Origin: CAIWTU01 sp963815135
Lineage (GTDB): Bacteria; Desulfobacterota; Desulfuromonadia; Geobacterales; Geobacteraceae
Reading direction: 5' to 3'
Length of the DNA: 64,000 bases
NCBI GenBank assembly: GCA_963815135.1
Contig: CAWFFO010000008.1
Coordinates: 186,001-250,000 of the forward strand
Shown: positions 28,999 through 38,406 of the stretch, piece after piece
Position numbering within the stretch: position 1 is the stretch's first letter
Layout: every line of letters starts with the position of its first letter
Position numbers and translations under genes: made by a program
The notes under the pieces: model-generated
Databases searched by the model: none
Seen by the model: only the letters and a program-made list of their open reading frames with translations
Told to the model about the DNA's origin: nothing

Positions 28999-29078
28999 GT
29001 CATTCCCGCGAAAGCGGGAAACCAGGAATTAAAAATTGTTTTAAATGAATGTTTTCCTGCTTTCGCGGGAATGATGAC
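28999..29078. repeat. REP/BIME-like inverted repeat between egtD and egtB
   Basis: The arms TCATTCCCGCGAAAGCGGGA and its near-complement (CTGCTTTCGCGGGAATGATG) lie at the two ends, about 36 bases apart. Each arm can also fold as a CCCGCGAAAGCGGG hairpin. The type is common as a dispersed intergenic repeat in proteobacteria. It lies in the 280-bp gap of what would otherwise be an egtD-egtB operon. Confidence 0.7.
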
Positions 29079-29191
29079 TCTTTGAAATAATATCAAATAA
29101 AATAACACGGGATTTTACATACCTGGATCTAAGTTCATTCAGAAGAGTTCAGATTCAAGTACACTTGGTACCCGCTACCATGGGATCCATT

Positions 29192-30250
29192 TTATCCGCT
29201 TATTGCCGCCGTGCGGCGCAGCAGAATCAGCGCGAACCATTCCCGTTGATCCGTAAAGACCTCGCTGGTCGTGAATCCGAACTTTTCCAGGTATGGGATA
29301 AATTTCCGCAAAAGGAACTTCCGGCTTATTTCTATGCGGATCATCTCTCCTTCGGCGATATCGAACACTCTCTCCAGCGGCTCGATCCGGAGCTGCTGCC
29401 TGCGGGCAAACCGGGCAAATATTTCAATCTGTTCGTCTTGGGGGTTGTATTCCGCAACATGTTCCACAGCCGACAGATCGATACCGCTGCGCAATTCACG
29501 GTTCATTCGGGCAAAGAGATTGCGGGTAAATTCAGCTGTCACCCCGGCTTTGTCGTTATATGCCGCTTCGATGAAATGCCGCTGCTTAACCAGGTCGATA
29601 CCAAGAAGAAAAAAGTCATCAGGTGACAGTGCGGCCGCCATTGAGGCAAAGAAATGCTCCATCTCCCGGGGTGCGAAATTTCCTATGCTGCTGCCGAGAA
29701 AAAGCACCATAACAGGGGAGACCTCCCGGAACAGGGGAAAGGCGCCGTAGTAATCGGTGTTCACACCGATTACCCTGACACCGGCCAGGGAACGGGAAAT
29801 ATTGCTACCGGCTTTTCTCAGGGCAGACAGGCTCACGTCAACAGGAACATAACAGGCAGTTTCCCCCCGGGAAAGCCAGGCTCGCAGCAGGCAACCTGTT
29901 TTCTCAGCACTTCCGGATCCGAGTTCGACCAGAGTTACCGGCCCGGTGGTTGCACGGATGCGTTCCGCATTAACCTGGAGGATCCCTGCTTCGGTCCGGG
30001 TGAGGTAATATTCAGGCTGTTCCGTGATCCGGTCGAAAAGGGCGCTTCCTTGCGCATCGTAGAGGAAACGGTATTCCAGGCGCCGTGGTCTCACCGTGAG
30101 CCCTTCAAGGGTTGAACGGGCAAAATCGCAAACCGGATTTTCACTATTCTTTCCCTGTAGAATAGATGAATCCATGCCGGCAAGTTGATCGCGAAATTCA
30201 CTGTACAGTGACTCGCCGGACGAATCCGTTTTTCCTTCATTTGCAGCCAT
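29192..30250 (-). CDS. egtD: L-histidine N-alpha-methyltransferase EgtD
   Basis: 352 residues. SAM-dependent trimethylation of histidine to hercynine, the first step of ergothioneine synthesis. Recognised blocks are RFLYDAQGSALFDRITEQPEYYLTRTE (the family's early signature), VELGSGSAEKTGCLL (SAM motif I), YVPVDVSLSAL, MVLFLGSSIGNFAP and LLGIDLVKQRHFIEAAYND. Later it has FTRNLFARMNRELR and a terminal QREWFALILL. The ribosome site AAGGTG lies seven bases from ATG. EgtB lies 280 bp downstream; no EgtC or EgtE is seen, which is the usual two-gene arrangement outside actinobacteria. Confidence 0.93.
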   Translation of the reverse strand: MAANEGKTDSSGESLYSEFRDQLAGMDSSILQGKNSENPVCDFARSTLEGLTVRPRRLEYRFLYDAQGSALFDRITEQPEYYLTRTEAGILQVNAERIRATTGPVTLVELGSGSAEKTGCLLRAWLSRGETACYVPVDVSLSALRKAGSNISRSLAGVRVIGVNTDYYGAFPLFREVSPVMVLFLGSSIGNFAPREMEHFFASMAAALSPDDFFLLGIDLVKQRHFIEAAYNDKAGVTAEFTRNLFARMNRELRSGIDLSAVEHVAEYNPQDEQIEIFARFARRQQLRIEPLERVFDIAEGEMIRIEISRKFLLRKFIPYLEKFGFTTSEVFTDQREWFALILLRRTAAISG

Positions 30251-30537
30251 ATGGACACCTTTTCATCCGGTTTACAAAATATACTAAAAGTTTATGCAGT
30301 GTGCAGTGGTTGTCAAATTTATCAAAAATCCGGCCAAGGAAATATTCTTCGCCCCCTTGCGTCGCTGTGGATATCAGCCATTCGAAGTGATTAAATCTTT
30401 AAATATGAAAACAGCTTTCATATGTTAAATTAGCTATCCTGAAAGAGACATTACACAAACACCTTTATTTGATTGCAAACCCTTGTATAATTTCCTCAGG
30501 AAAAGCAGGAGCCGGAAGGCAAACCCGGAGGCACAGT

Positions 30538-31545
30538 ATGCAGATAGGCATGATAGGACTCGGACGGATGGGTGCGGACATGACGCGAAGGTTGATGAAA
30601 GCCGGAATCGATTGTATCGTTTACGACCGCAACACGGAATCTGTGGCCAGCATGGAGAAAGAGGGCGCAACTGGCGTTGGATCGATTGAAGATCTTGTGG
30701 CCGGACTCGCCAGGCCCCGCGCTATCTGGATGATGGTGCCGGCCTGTGTTGTGGACGAGGTAATCGACTCCATTGCGCCTTTCCTGGAACAGGGCGACAT
30801 GGTCATCGACGGGGGCAATTCCTACTATCGCGATGATATCCGGCGTTCCCGCCAGCTTCTGGATAAAGGCATACAATACCTGGACGTGGGGACCAGTGGC
30901 GGCGTATGGGGAGTTGACAGGGGTTACTGCATGATGATCGGCGGAGAAAAGGAAGTCATCGCGCGGCTGGATCCAGTTTTTGCCGCGCTTGCCCCCGGTA
31001 TCGATGCGGCGCCTCGTACCCCCGGACGCGATAAAAGCCGCGGGACCGCCGAGCTGGGTTATCTCCACTGCGGGCCGAGCGGGGCCGGCCATTTTGTCAA
31101 GATGGTGCACAACGGCATTGAATACGGTTTGATGGCGGCTTATGCGGAGGGCTTCAACATCCTACGTCACGCCAACGAGGGAAAGCGCGAACGGGATAAG
31201 GACGCAGAAACAACGCCGATACGCGAACCGGAATTCTACCGGTATGATCTCGATCTTCCGGAGATCGCCGAGGTCTGGCGGCGCGGAAGCGTCATCGCTT
31301 CATGGCTGCTCGATCTGAGTGCCAGGGCGTTGCTGCAGAACCCGGAACTGGAGGATTTCAGGGGAAAGGTCTCCGATTCCGGCGAAGGTCGCTGGACGGT
31401 CATCGCTTCAATCGACGAAGGGGTGCCGGCCCATGTCATAAGCTCTGCGCTTTACGAACGGTTCGCCTCGCGCGGCAAGGACGACTTCGCCGACCGGATT
31501 TTGTCTGCCATGCGCTACGAATTCGGCGGGCACAAAGAAAAATAA
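30538..31545 (+). CDS. gnd: 6-phosphogluconate dehydrogenase, decarboxylating (short form)
   Basis: 335 residues from ATG 30538 (GGAG eight bases upstream). The N-terminal Rossmann domain begins QIGMIGLGRMGADMTRRL, followed by MVIDGGNSYYRDDIRR and YLDVGTSGGVWGVDRGYCMMIGG. The catalytic block is GAGHFVKMVHNGIEYGLMAAYAEG. At about 335 residues it is the short, GndA/YqeC-like class rather than the ~470-residue enterobacterial enzyme. This class is often NAD-preferring, though the cofactor is not determined here. Its same-strand neighbour is pgi; no zwf is seen in the window. Confidence 0.92.
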   Translation: MQIGMIGLGRMGADMTRRLMKAGIDCIVYDRNTESVASMEKEGATGVGSIEDLVAGLARPRAIWMMVPACVVDEVIDSIAPFLEQGDMVIDGGNSYYRDDIRRSRQLLDKGIQYLDVGTSGGVWGVDRGYCMMIGGEKEVIARLDPVFAALAPGIDAAPRTPGRDKSRGTAELGYLHCGPSGAGHFVKMVHNGIEYGLMAAYAEGFNILRHANEGKRERDKDAETTPIREPEFYRYDLDLPEIAEVWRRGSVIASWLLDLSARALLQNPELEDFRGKVSDSGEGRWTVIASIDEGVPAHVISSALYERFASRGKDDFADRILSAMRYEFGGHKEK

Positions 31546-31748
31546 CTTAAATAAGGCCAACCCGGCAGCAACGACACAGGCTCGGAGAACCAGAGGAATT
31601 CGCATAGAAAATGCTGTTTACGATAATCACCAAAATCAAAGTGTATAATTTCCGGCAAACAGCTTTTTTTGTTAATTAACGAAAAATCTCAACGCCTTTG
31701 TGACAGCGTGGTAAACTGTATTTTTTCCAGAATAAAAGGAGAACGACC

Positions 31749-33398
31749 ATGACTTCTGCCACCGGCACGACATCCATCACGCAGCTTCCCGCCTGGAAGG
31801 CGCTCGAGGCGCATTACGGTGAAATCAGGGACATTCATCTGCGGCAACTCTTTGCCGATGACACGCGACGGGGTGACCGTTTCGCGGTTGAAGGGGCCGG
31901 GCTTTATCTCGACTATTCGAAAAACCGCATCAACGATGAAACTCTCCGGCTTCTGCTGGAACTGGCAAAAGTGCGCCGTTTGACCGACCGGATCGAGGCC
32001 ATGTTTCGCGGAGATAAAATAAATGTAACCGAGAACCGTGCCGTGCTGCACACGGCATTGCGCGCCCCGCACGACCGGCAGATACTGCTGGACGGCGAAA
32101 ATATCGTACCGCAGGTCCACAAGGTGCTTGATCGGATGTCGGATTTCTCACGACTGGTGCGCGGCGGCAAGTGGCGGGGTTATACCGGTAAGCAGATCCG
32201 CAACGTAATAAACATCGGCATAGGTGGCTCGGATCTGGGTCCGGTCATGGCCTATGAAGCACTCCGTCATTACAGCGTACGGGATATTTCCTTCCGCTTC
32301 GTATCGAATGTGGACGGCACCGATTTCGCGGAAGCGACGCACGGCCTCGATCCGGCGGAGACGCTTTTTATCGTTTCCTCGAAGACCTTCACCACACTGG
32401 AGACAATGACCAACGCCCGTACCGCACGGGATTGGGCATTGAGAACTCTGCTTTCAGATGAGGCTGTAGCCCGGCATTTCGTCGCTGTATCGACCAATGT
32501 CGAGGAGGTTACGAAGTTCGGTATCGATCCGGAAAACATGTTCGGCTTCTGGGACTGGGTCGGTGGCCGCTACTCCATGGATTCGGCCATCGGTCTTTCA
32601 ACCATGATCGCCATCGGACCGGCAAACTTCCGTGACATGCTCACAGGTTTCCATGCCATGGACGAACACTTCCGCACCGCCCCGCTGGAAAAAAACCTGC
32701 CGGTACTGATGGGACTTCTCGGCATCTGGTACGGCAATTTCTTCGACGCGCAGACAGTGGCGGTCCTCCCCTACGACCAGTACCTGAAACGCTTCCCGGC
32801 CTACCTGCAGCAGCTGGCCATGGAAAGCAACGGTAAACAGATCACTCTGGACGGTAAACGGGTCGACTACGAGACCGGACCGATCTACTGGGGCGAGCCG
32901 GGCACCAACGGCCAGCACTCGTTCTTCCAGCTCATACACCAGGGAACCAGACTGATCCCCTGCGACTTCATAGGCTTCTGCAACTCACTGAACCCGCTGG
33001 GTGCACACCATGATCTGCTTATGGCGAATCTGTTCGCCCAGACCGAGGCACTGGCATTCGGCAAGTCCCTTGAAGAAGCAAAGTCAGATGGGTCTCCCGA
33101 GTGGCTGGCACCTCACCGTACATTTGAAGGAAACCGCCCTTCCAACACCATTCTGGCGGAAAAGCTGACCCCTGAAACCCTGGGCAAGCTTGTCGCTCTC
33201 TACGAACACATCGTATTCACCCAGGGGATGATCTGGAACATCGACTCTTTCGACCAGTGGGGGGTCGAGCTTGGGAAATCGCTGGCAAAACGCATCATCC
33301 CCGAACTGGAAAGCGGGGAGCCTGGCCAACCGGGCCACGACAGCTCAACCAATGCCCTCATCCGGCGCTACCGGCAGGCCAGAGATTCCAGAGCTTAA
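31749..33398 (+). CDS. pgi: Glucose-6-phosphate isomerase
   Basis: 549 residues, the usual length of the large PGI family. Signatures include INIGIGGSDLGPVMAYEAL, FVSNVDGTDFAEA, SSKTFTTLETMTNA, GRYSMDSAIGLS, the PGI signature region TGPIYWGEPGTNGQHSFFQL with the catalytic H, and QGMIWNIDSFDQWGVELGK with the terminal Lys. It interconverts glucose-6-phosphate and fructose-6-phosphate. AAAAGGAGAACG precedes ATG. A 200-bp gap separates it from gnd, so it may have its own promoter (a TATAAT-like box lies at 31644-31649, with a poor -35). Confidence 0.96.
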   Translation: MTSATGTTSITQLPAWKALEAHYGEIRDIHLRQLFADDTRRGDRFAVEGAGLYLDYSKNRINDETLRLLLELAKVRRLTDRIEAMFRGDKINVTENRAVLHTALRAPHDRQILLDGENIVPQVHKVLDRMSDFSRLVRGGKWRGYTGKQIRNVINIGIGGSDLGPVMAYEALRHYSVRDISFRFVSNVDGTDFAEATHGLDPAETLFIVSSKTFTTLETMTNARTARDWALRTLLSDEAVARHFVAVSTNVEEVTKFGIDPENMFGFWDWVGGRYSMDSAIGLSTMIAIGPANFRDMLTGFHAMDEHFRTAPLEKNLPVLMGLLGIWYGNFFDAQTVAVLPYDQYLKRFPAYLQQLAMESNGKQITLDGKRVDYETGPIYWGEPGTNGQHSFFQLIHQGTRLIPCDFIGFCNSLNPLGAHHDLLMANLFAQTEALAFGKSLEEAKSDGSPEWLAPHRTFEGNRPSNTILAEKLTPETLGKLVALYEHIVFTQGMIWNIDSFDQWGVELGKSLAKRIIPELESGEPGQPGHDSSTNALIRRYRQARDSRA

Positions 33399-33562
33399 GA
33401 GAATCATCCGGAATTCGGGATGGGAACCAATCGGTCAACCTTTTTCCCACCGGATGAACAATCCGCGCACTTTTCACGCAACTGTATCAATTTCTTCACA
33501 TTTCCTTGCGATAATAAACTGATACATTCTCCATGGCACATCATGCCAACTCATCCCTCCAC

Positions 33563-33597
33563 CCGAAAGAGGCGGGAACCTCCCCGTCTCTTTCCGT
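33563..33597. repeat. GC-rich hairpin in the pgi downstream gap
   Basis: GAAAGAGGCGGG pairs with CCCGTCTCTTTC around a six-base loop, with one G-T pair. It lacks a following T-run, so it is either a weak terminator or a dispersed repeat fragment. The rest of the 33399-33715 gap is AT-rich, with no gene seen. Confidence 0.45.
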
Positions 33598-33715
33598 GAG
33601 GGAGGCGGCTTAGTTGCCAAAATGAAATAATTTGTTGTTTTAATACATTAGATTACGTAATATTGTGAAAAAAAAGAAATCGTGTTTTCTGACAGACGAT
33701 TGAACCGGAGAAAAA

Positions 33716-34456
33716 ATGGCACTTAGAGAAGAGTTCGAAAACAGCGGCAACTGGTTGTTCAGGTGGCGGAGTTACATGCCTTTGCTTATGACAGTCATTG
33801 TGATTGCCAGCCTGAGAAAATTTCATTATCTGGACCACAGCGAAAAATACGATGAATTGTGGGAGACCTTTTGCCTTTGCGTGAGTTTCTTCGGACTGGG
33901 AATCCGCATTTTCACGATCGGGTACACCCCGAGAGGTACTTCGGGCCGAAATACCAAGGAGCAGATTGCTGATACCTTGAATACCAAGGGCATATATTCC
34001 CTGGTGAGACACCCTCTTTATCTGGGAAATTTCTTCATCTGGCTGGGTATTACCTTGTTTCCGCACCAGTGGAGCCTGACCCTGATCTGTGCCCTGTCGT
34101 TCTGGATCTACTACGAAAGGATCATGTTTGCCGAAGAAGCTTATCTGAGAAACAAGTTCGGCAAGGTCTTTTTAGATTGGGCCGAAAAGACTCCCGCTTT
34201 TATCCCCAGCTTCAAAGACTGGAAAAAACCGGAATTGCTTTTTTCCGTGAGAAATGTTCTCAAACGGGAATATAACGGTTTCTTCGTGATAATTCTCTCC
34301 ATGTCGCTTCTTGAGTTTACGGGAAATATTTTTGCCATAGGCAAACCGCAATTGGACATGATGTGGCAAATAATCCTGTGCGTCGGTTTTTTGATCTGGT
34401 TTACACTCAGAACCCTGAAGAAAAAGACCACGCTTTTGCATGTTGAAGGCAGATAA
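33716..34456 (+). CDS. Isoprenylcysteine-methyltransferase-family membrane protein
   Basis: 246 residues with about six hydrophobic segments. The PEMT/ICMT signature is clear: TKGIYSLVRHPLYLGNFFIWLG, then a C-terminal E-x-x-M/L block (YYERIMFAEEAYLRNKFGKVFLDW). These bind SAM at the membrane face. Within the family, the length and the extra two helices after the signature resemble LmtA-type lipid A phosphate methyltransferases; that assignment is tentative. GGAG lies four bases before ATG. It stands alone between pgi and the DUF2062 gene. Confidence 0.75.
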   Translation: MALREEFENSGNWLFRWRSYMPLLMTVIVIASLRKFHYLDHSEKYDELWETFCLCVSFFGLGIRIFTIGYTPRGTSGRNTKEQIADTLNTKGIYSLVRHPLYLGNFFIWLGITLFPHQWSLTLICALSFWIYYERIMFAEEAYLRNKFGKVFLDWAEKTPAFIPSFKDWKKPELLFSVRNVLKREYNGFFVIILSMSLLEFTGNIFAIGKPQLDMMWQIILCVGFLIWFTLRTLKKKTTLLHVEGR

Positions 34457-34588
34457 GCGCCTCTTTCCATAGACATCAAGGGGATATGCTCCTTGATCAC
34501 CTTTCGGAAAAACTCCCTTCAAACCATGAATGTCAATATGGTGTATTTTTACTTCATGAAGGCAGGACGTGACCGGCTATAATACAAA

Positions 34589-34615
34589 CTTTCCCCCTTT
34601 CAGAAAGGGGGAAAG
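34589..34615. repeat. Perfect 13-bp C/G-rich hairpin
   Basis: CTTTCCCCCTTTC and GAAAGGGGGAAAG are separated by one base. There is no T-run beyond it. In composition it resembles the stem segments of the 164-bp elements elsewhere in the window, and it may be a relic of the same class. Confidence 0.55.
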
Positions 34616-34699
34616 ATAATATTTCAATTTGCATTCAGACGAATGAATATCACATCCAACCCTATCCCATCCTAATTTGTCAGTGCTTTTATCGGTTAA

Positions 34700-35149
34700 A
34701 TGAAAATTTCAGTACCAAACAGAGAAAAGTGGAAAAAACGTTTCAAAACGTTCATATCGCAGGACGCCCATCCCGGCCAGATAGCAGCGGGCCTGGCCGT
34801 GGGGGTCTTTATAGGCTGCATGCCGCTCTATGGGCTTCAAACACTTACAGCCCTGGGAGCAGCCTTTCTTTTCCGCCTCAACAAACCATCCTGCATCGTC
34901 GGTCTGTGGATTCAGAATCCCTTCACACTGGTCCCGCTTATCGGCATCAGCTATAAATTGGGATGCCTGACACTGGGACTGCCCGTCGCCGCGCTGTCGC
35001 TTAAAACCGTAGACTGGCGTCTGCTCGGAAACTGCGCCGAGCCTTTCCTCCTCGGTTCCCTGGTTACAGGGCTGATTGCCGCCGTTCCGGCATATCTGAT
35101 CAGCTATTTTCTCATCCGTTTCATCCGCAGAAACGCGACAAATGCATAG
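34700..35149 (+). CDS. DUF2062 membrane protein
   Basis: 149 residues. The DUF2062 pattern is present: a basic N-terminus (REKWKKRFKTFI), then HPGQIAAGLAVGVFIGCMPLYGLQT, a second hydrophobic pair (GLWIQNPFTLVPLIGISYKLGCLTL) and a terminal helix (LISYFLIRFIRRN). It probably has three or four membrane segments. The family has no known biochemical function; members often lie near lipid or envelope glycosyltransferase genes. The PfkB gene starts 18 bp after it, so the two are probably co-transcribed. The ribosome site is weak. Confidence 0.8.
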   Translation: MKISVPNREKWKKRFKTFISQDAHPGQIAAGLAVGVFIGCMPLYGLQTLTALGAAFLFRLNKPSCIVGLWIQNPFTLVPLIGISYKLGCLTLGLPVAALSLKTVDWRLLGNCAEPFLLGSLVTGLIAAVPAYLISYFLIRFIRRNATNA

Positions 35150-35167
35150 TTCGGACAAAAGAGATAT

Positions 35168-36103
35168 ATGAAAATAACGGCTTCAGGCAAACCGTATGAC
35201 GTAATCGGTCTTGGCGTGAGCACCCTGGACCTTTTGATGCTCTCGGAGGAACTGCCGGGTGAGGAATCCGTGCAGCGCGCGCACCAGTCGGTGCTCCAGG
35301 GAGGCGGGCCGGTAGCCACGGCGATGGTGACCCTGGCAAGACTCGGTTCGCGCACGGCCATGATCGACAAGATCGGTGACGACTGGCGGGGCAGGCTTGT
35401 TATCGATGAATTCAGCAGAGAGAAAGTTTCCACAGGGCATATCAGGATTGTCAAAGGCGCCACCACATCTATAGCGTCAATAACGGTCCGCAGGCGGGAC
35501 GGGGCGAGGGCGATCATCTATTCTCCCGGTGGTTGCGGAGAACTGCTCCCGGAAGAGCTCCCTGCCGATGTCATTTCCGCAGCGGAGATTCTCCACCTGA
35601 ACGGCCGCCATTGGGCCGCATGCTTGAAGGCCGCCCGGATTGCAAGGGCCGGCGGAGTCAAGGTATCCTTCGACGGCGGCGCATACCGCTATAGAGATGA
35701 CATTCGTTTGCTTCTTGAACTGACGGATATTTGCATCGTCGCCAGGCAGTTCGCATCTGCTTTCTCGGGTATCGAGGACGTGGAGCTTGCAGCGGAGAAA
35801 CTGCTTCAGGCCGGGCCGGAGACAGTCGTTGTTACGGGAGGGGCTGAAGGAAGCTGGATATCGCTGAAGAACGGGGGCAAATTTCATCAGCCGGCATACG
35901 ACACCGCTCATGCGGTTGATACAACCGGTGCCGGAGACGCGTTTCATGGCGCTTTCCTGCACGGAATCGTGACCGGTCTGGATGTCCGCGAATGCGCAGC
36001 ACTGGCAAGTGCCGTCGCCGCGATGAACACCAGGCATCTAGGAGGGCGGAGTGCGATTCCGACGCTTGACCAGGCCCGGGAATTCATGGCAAGGATCGGA
36101 TAA
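35168..36103 (+). CDS. PfkB-family carbohydrate/nucleoside kinase
   Basis: 311 residues in the ribokinase fold: YDVIGLGVSTLDLLM at the N-terminus, QGGGPVATAMVTLARLG (PfkB signature 1 region), DKIGDDWRG, and the signature 2/anion hole DTTGAGDAFHGAFLHG with catalytic Asp. The specific substrate (ribose, fructose phosphate or other) cannot be told; the Cys-containing PGGCGELL loop is atypical. It lies 18 bp downstream of the DUF2062 gene and converges on ppk1, whose stop is nine bases away. Confidence 0.88.
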   Translation: MKITASGKPYDVIGLGVSTLDLLMLSEELPGEESVQRAHQSVLQGGGPVATAMVTLARLGSRTAMIDKIGDDWRGRLVIDEFSREKVSTGHIRIVKGATTSIASITVRRRDGARAIIYSPGGCGELLPEELPADVISAAEILHLNGRHWAACLKAARIARAGGVKVSFDGGAYRYRDDIRLLLELTDICIVARQFASAFSGIEDVELAAEKLLQAGPETVVVTGGAEGSWISLKNGGKFHQPAYDTAHAVDTTGAGDAFHGAFLHGIVTGLDVRECAALASAVAAMNTRHLGGRSAIPTLDQAREFMARIG

Positions 36104-36111
36104 AATAAAAC

Positions 36112-38406
36112 CTACCGCAGATTCCGCCCCCCTGCCCCCTTGCCCTTCTGTTTTTTCAGACGGGCGAATCTCTTCAATCTTGTCTCCGCAAGGGCGATGA
36201 GCTTCTCGTGGCTGCCCCTCTCATCAGCGCCCGCTGCAGGCCTGCGCTGGACATAGGTCCCGTCGGGCTGCATATCCCAGGCGCTACGCATGTCGTTCAA
36301 CTGCGTATCCAGAAAGTCCCGGATATCCCTGCACAGCTTTTTGTCTTCCACCGGGACGACCACCTCCACCCGTGCCTCCAGGTTCCTCTTCATGGCGTCG
36401 GCGGAGCCAATCAGATACTGTTCCTTGCCCCCGTTGCGGAAGTAGTAAACGCGCGCATGTTCCAGGAAACGGCCGACAATGCTGATGACCCGGACATTTT
36501 CCGAGATGCCCGGCAATCCGGGGCGCAGACGGCAGGTGTCGCGGATCAGCAGGTCCACCCTGACCCCCGCCATGGAGGCCTGGTAAAGGGCCCTGACTAT
36601 ATCCGCATCCTCCAGGGCGTTCATCTTGAACTGGATCAGACCCGGTTTTTTCTCGGAATGGATCCTTATTTCATGCAAAATCAAGGAAAGGAGCTTCTTT
36701 TTCAGCACCTTGGGCGCGGGAAGGATCTTTTCGTATTTCCGCCTCGGAGTGTAGCCGGTGGTCAGGTAGTTGAACAGCTCGGTGGCATCGTGGCCGATGC
36801 CGTCATCACAGGTGAGGATGCCGAGGTCGGAATAAATGCGGGCGGTAATCGAGTGGTAGTTGCCGGTGCCTATATGTACGTACCGCCTGAGGCCGTTGTA
36901 ATCCTGGCGGACCACGAGGATCACCTTGCAGTGAGTCTTCAGGCCCACCACACCGTATGTCACATGGATTCCGGCTTCTTCCAGGCGTGACGCGAACCGG
37001 ATGTTCGCCGCTTCATCAAAACGTGCCTTGAGTTCCACCACCACCGCTACCTGTTTGCCATTCTGCGCCGCGTGGATGAGGCAGTCGATGATGCGGCTTT
37101 CGCTGGAGGTCCGGTACAGGGTCATTTTTATGGCGCGGACCTTCGGATCATCGCCGGCCTCCTGGAGAAACCGCTCCACGGAGGTGGAGAACGATTCATA
37201 GGGATGCTGCAGCAGGATCGATCCGGTATCACGGATAATGTGGAAAATATTGCGGGAGTTCTGCAACCGGGGATGGTCGATGGGATGATGCGGTGTATCG
37301 TGCAGCTCAGGATATTCCAGGGTGGCGATTTCCATCAGGTCCCGCATCGCCGGCATTCCTTCCACCTCGAAGACATCCGCGGTTTCATCCAGGGCCAGTT
37401 CGGCGGCAAGCATACCGCGACGACCCGTATCCATGCCCTTCATTATTTCCAGGCGAACAATGGGCGCGAATTTGCGGTCCAGAAGCTCTGATTCGATCAT
37501 GGAGAGGAGGTCATCGGCCTGCTCCTCGTTTTTCTCCGTGTTGGCGTTGCGGGTCACCCGGAACAGCTCGCTGGCGACGACATGCATTCCGGGAAACAGG
37601 ATATCGAGGTTATTGCGCATGACATCTTCGAGAAGGACAAAACGGGACCCCTTCCCGACGCGCAACAGGCGTGGTATTCCGGCGCCGACCGGGACCTTTA
37701 CCCTGGACAGGGAAAGGTCCTTGTCCTTGGGGTAGCGGAGGGTGACCAGAAGGTTCAGGGACAGGTTTGAAATGAAAGGGAACGGATGGGCCGGGTCCAT
37801 CGACTGCGGAGTAAGGAGAGGGAATATATTCCTGAAGTAAAACTCGCGCAACTCCTTTTTTTCCTTTGCCGACAGGTCCCCGAATGAAAGGATCGAAATA
37901 TTACTTTCTTCCAACTGCTCCAGCAATTTCGGCAGCAGTTTCTGCTTTACTGCTTCCAGCTCCCGCACTATGACAAAACATTCCTCTATCTGCTGTTTCG
38001 GCGTGCGTCCGTCCACTGTCAGGGCAGTGATTCCCGCGCCCTGCTGCTGCTTCAGACCGCCGATCCTTTTCATGAAAAATTCGTCCAGATTGGAGCTGAC
38101 GATGGCAAGGAATTTGACCCTCTCAAGCAGTGGAGTCCTCCCGTCCTGCGCCTCGTGCAGAACACGCCTGTTGAATTCCAGCCAGGTCAGTTCCCGGTTC
38201 AGGTAGAACCGCGGCGAGGAAAGGTCGGGAATTTCCTCCCTGGTTACGGTCGAGTCAGATTTTTCCTCACCAGTTGATTTCGTTGAAGAATAACCTTCGG
38301 TTTTCCTGCGCAGCGGAATCGGCGCATTTACCTTTTTCACTGCCGATGCGGATAGCTCCGCTGCGACATCCGGCTGATCGGTTTTCAAATGGTCAGATAT
38401 ACTCAA
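36112..38406 (-). CDS. ppk1: Polyphosphate kinase 1
   Basis: 764 residues. Reversible transfer of ATP gamma-phosphate to polyphosphate. The PPK N domain starts FYLNRELTWLEFNRRVLHEA. The middle domain has PFPFISNLSLNLLVTL. The catalytic domains contain KARFDEAANIRFASRLEEAG, the phosphohistidine region GLKTHCKVILVVR, GTGNYHSITARIYSD, and the second His EHARVYYFRNG followed by YLIGSADAMKRNLEARVEV. An unusual roughly 40-residue polar N-terminal extension precedes the domain. It is the last gene of a four-gene unit and overlaps the CHAD gene by four bases (ATGA), implying translational coupling. Confidence 0.96.
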   Translation of the reverse strand: MSISDHLKTDQPDVAAELSASAVKKVNAPIPLRRKTEGYSSTKSTGEEKSDSTVTREEIPDLSSPRFYLNRELTWLEFNRRVLHEAQDGRTPLLERVKFLAIVSSNLDEFFMKRIGGLKQQQGAGITALTVDGRTPKQQIEECFVIVRELEAVKQKLLPKLLEQLEESNISILSFGDLSAKEKKELREFYFRNIFPLLTPQSMDPAHPFPFISNLSLNLLVTLRYPKDKDLSLSRVKVPVGAGIPRLLRVGKGSRFVLLEDVMRNNLDILFPGMHVVASELFRVTRNANTEKNEEQADDLLSMIESELLDRKFAPIVRLEIMKGMDTGRRGMLAAELALDETADVFEVEGMPAMRDLMEIATLEYPELHDTPHHPIDHPRLQNSRNIFHIIRDTGSILLQHPYESFSTSVERFLQEAGDDPKVRAIKMTLYRTSSESRIIDCLIHAAQNGKQVAVVVELKARFDEAANIRFASRLEEAGIHVTYGVVGLKTHCKVILVVRQDYNGLRRYVHIGTGNYHSITARIYSDLGILTCDDGIGHDATELFNYLTTGYTPRRKYEKILPAPKVLKKKLLSLILHEIRIHSEKKPGLIQFKMNALEDADIVRALYQASMAGVRVDLLIRDTCRLRPGLPGISENVRVISIVGRFLEHARVYYFRNGGKEQYLIGSADAMKRNLEARVEVVVPVEDKKLCRDIRDFLDTQLNDMRSAWDMQPDGTYVQRRPAAGADERGSHEKLIALAETRLKRFARLKKQKGKGAGGRNLR

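Noticed and set aside
28999..29078. CRISPR-like repeat pair
   Set aside because: Only two arms in inverted, not direct, orientation and no spacer series; a REP-type element. No CRISPR array, tRNA or rRNA was seen anywhere in the window.
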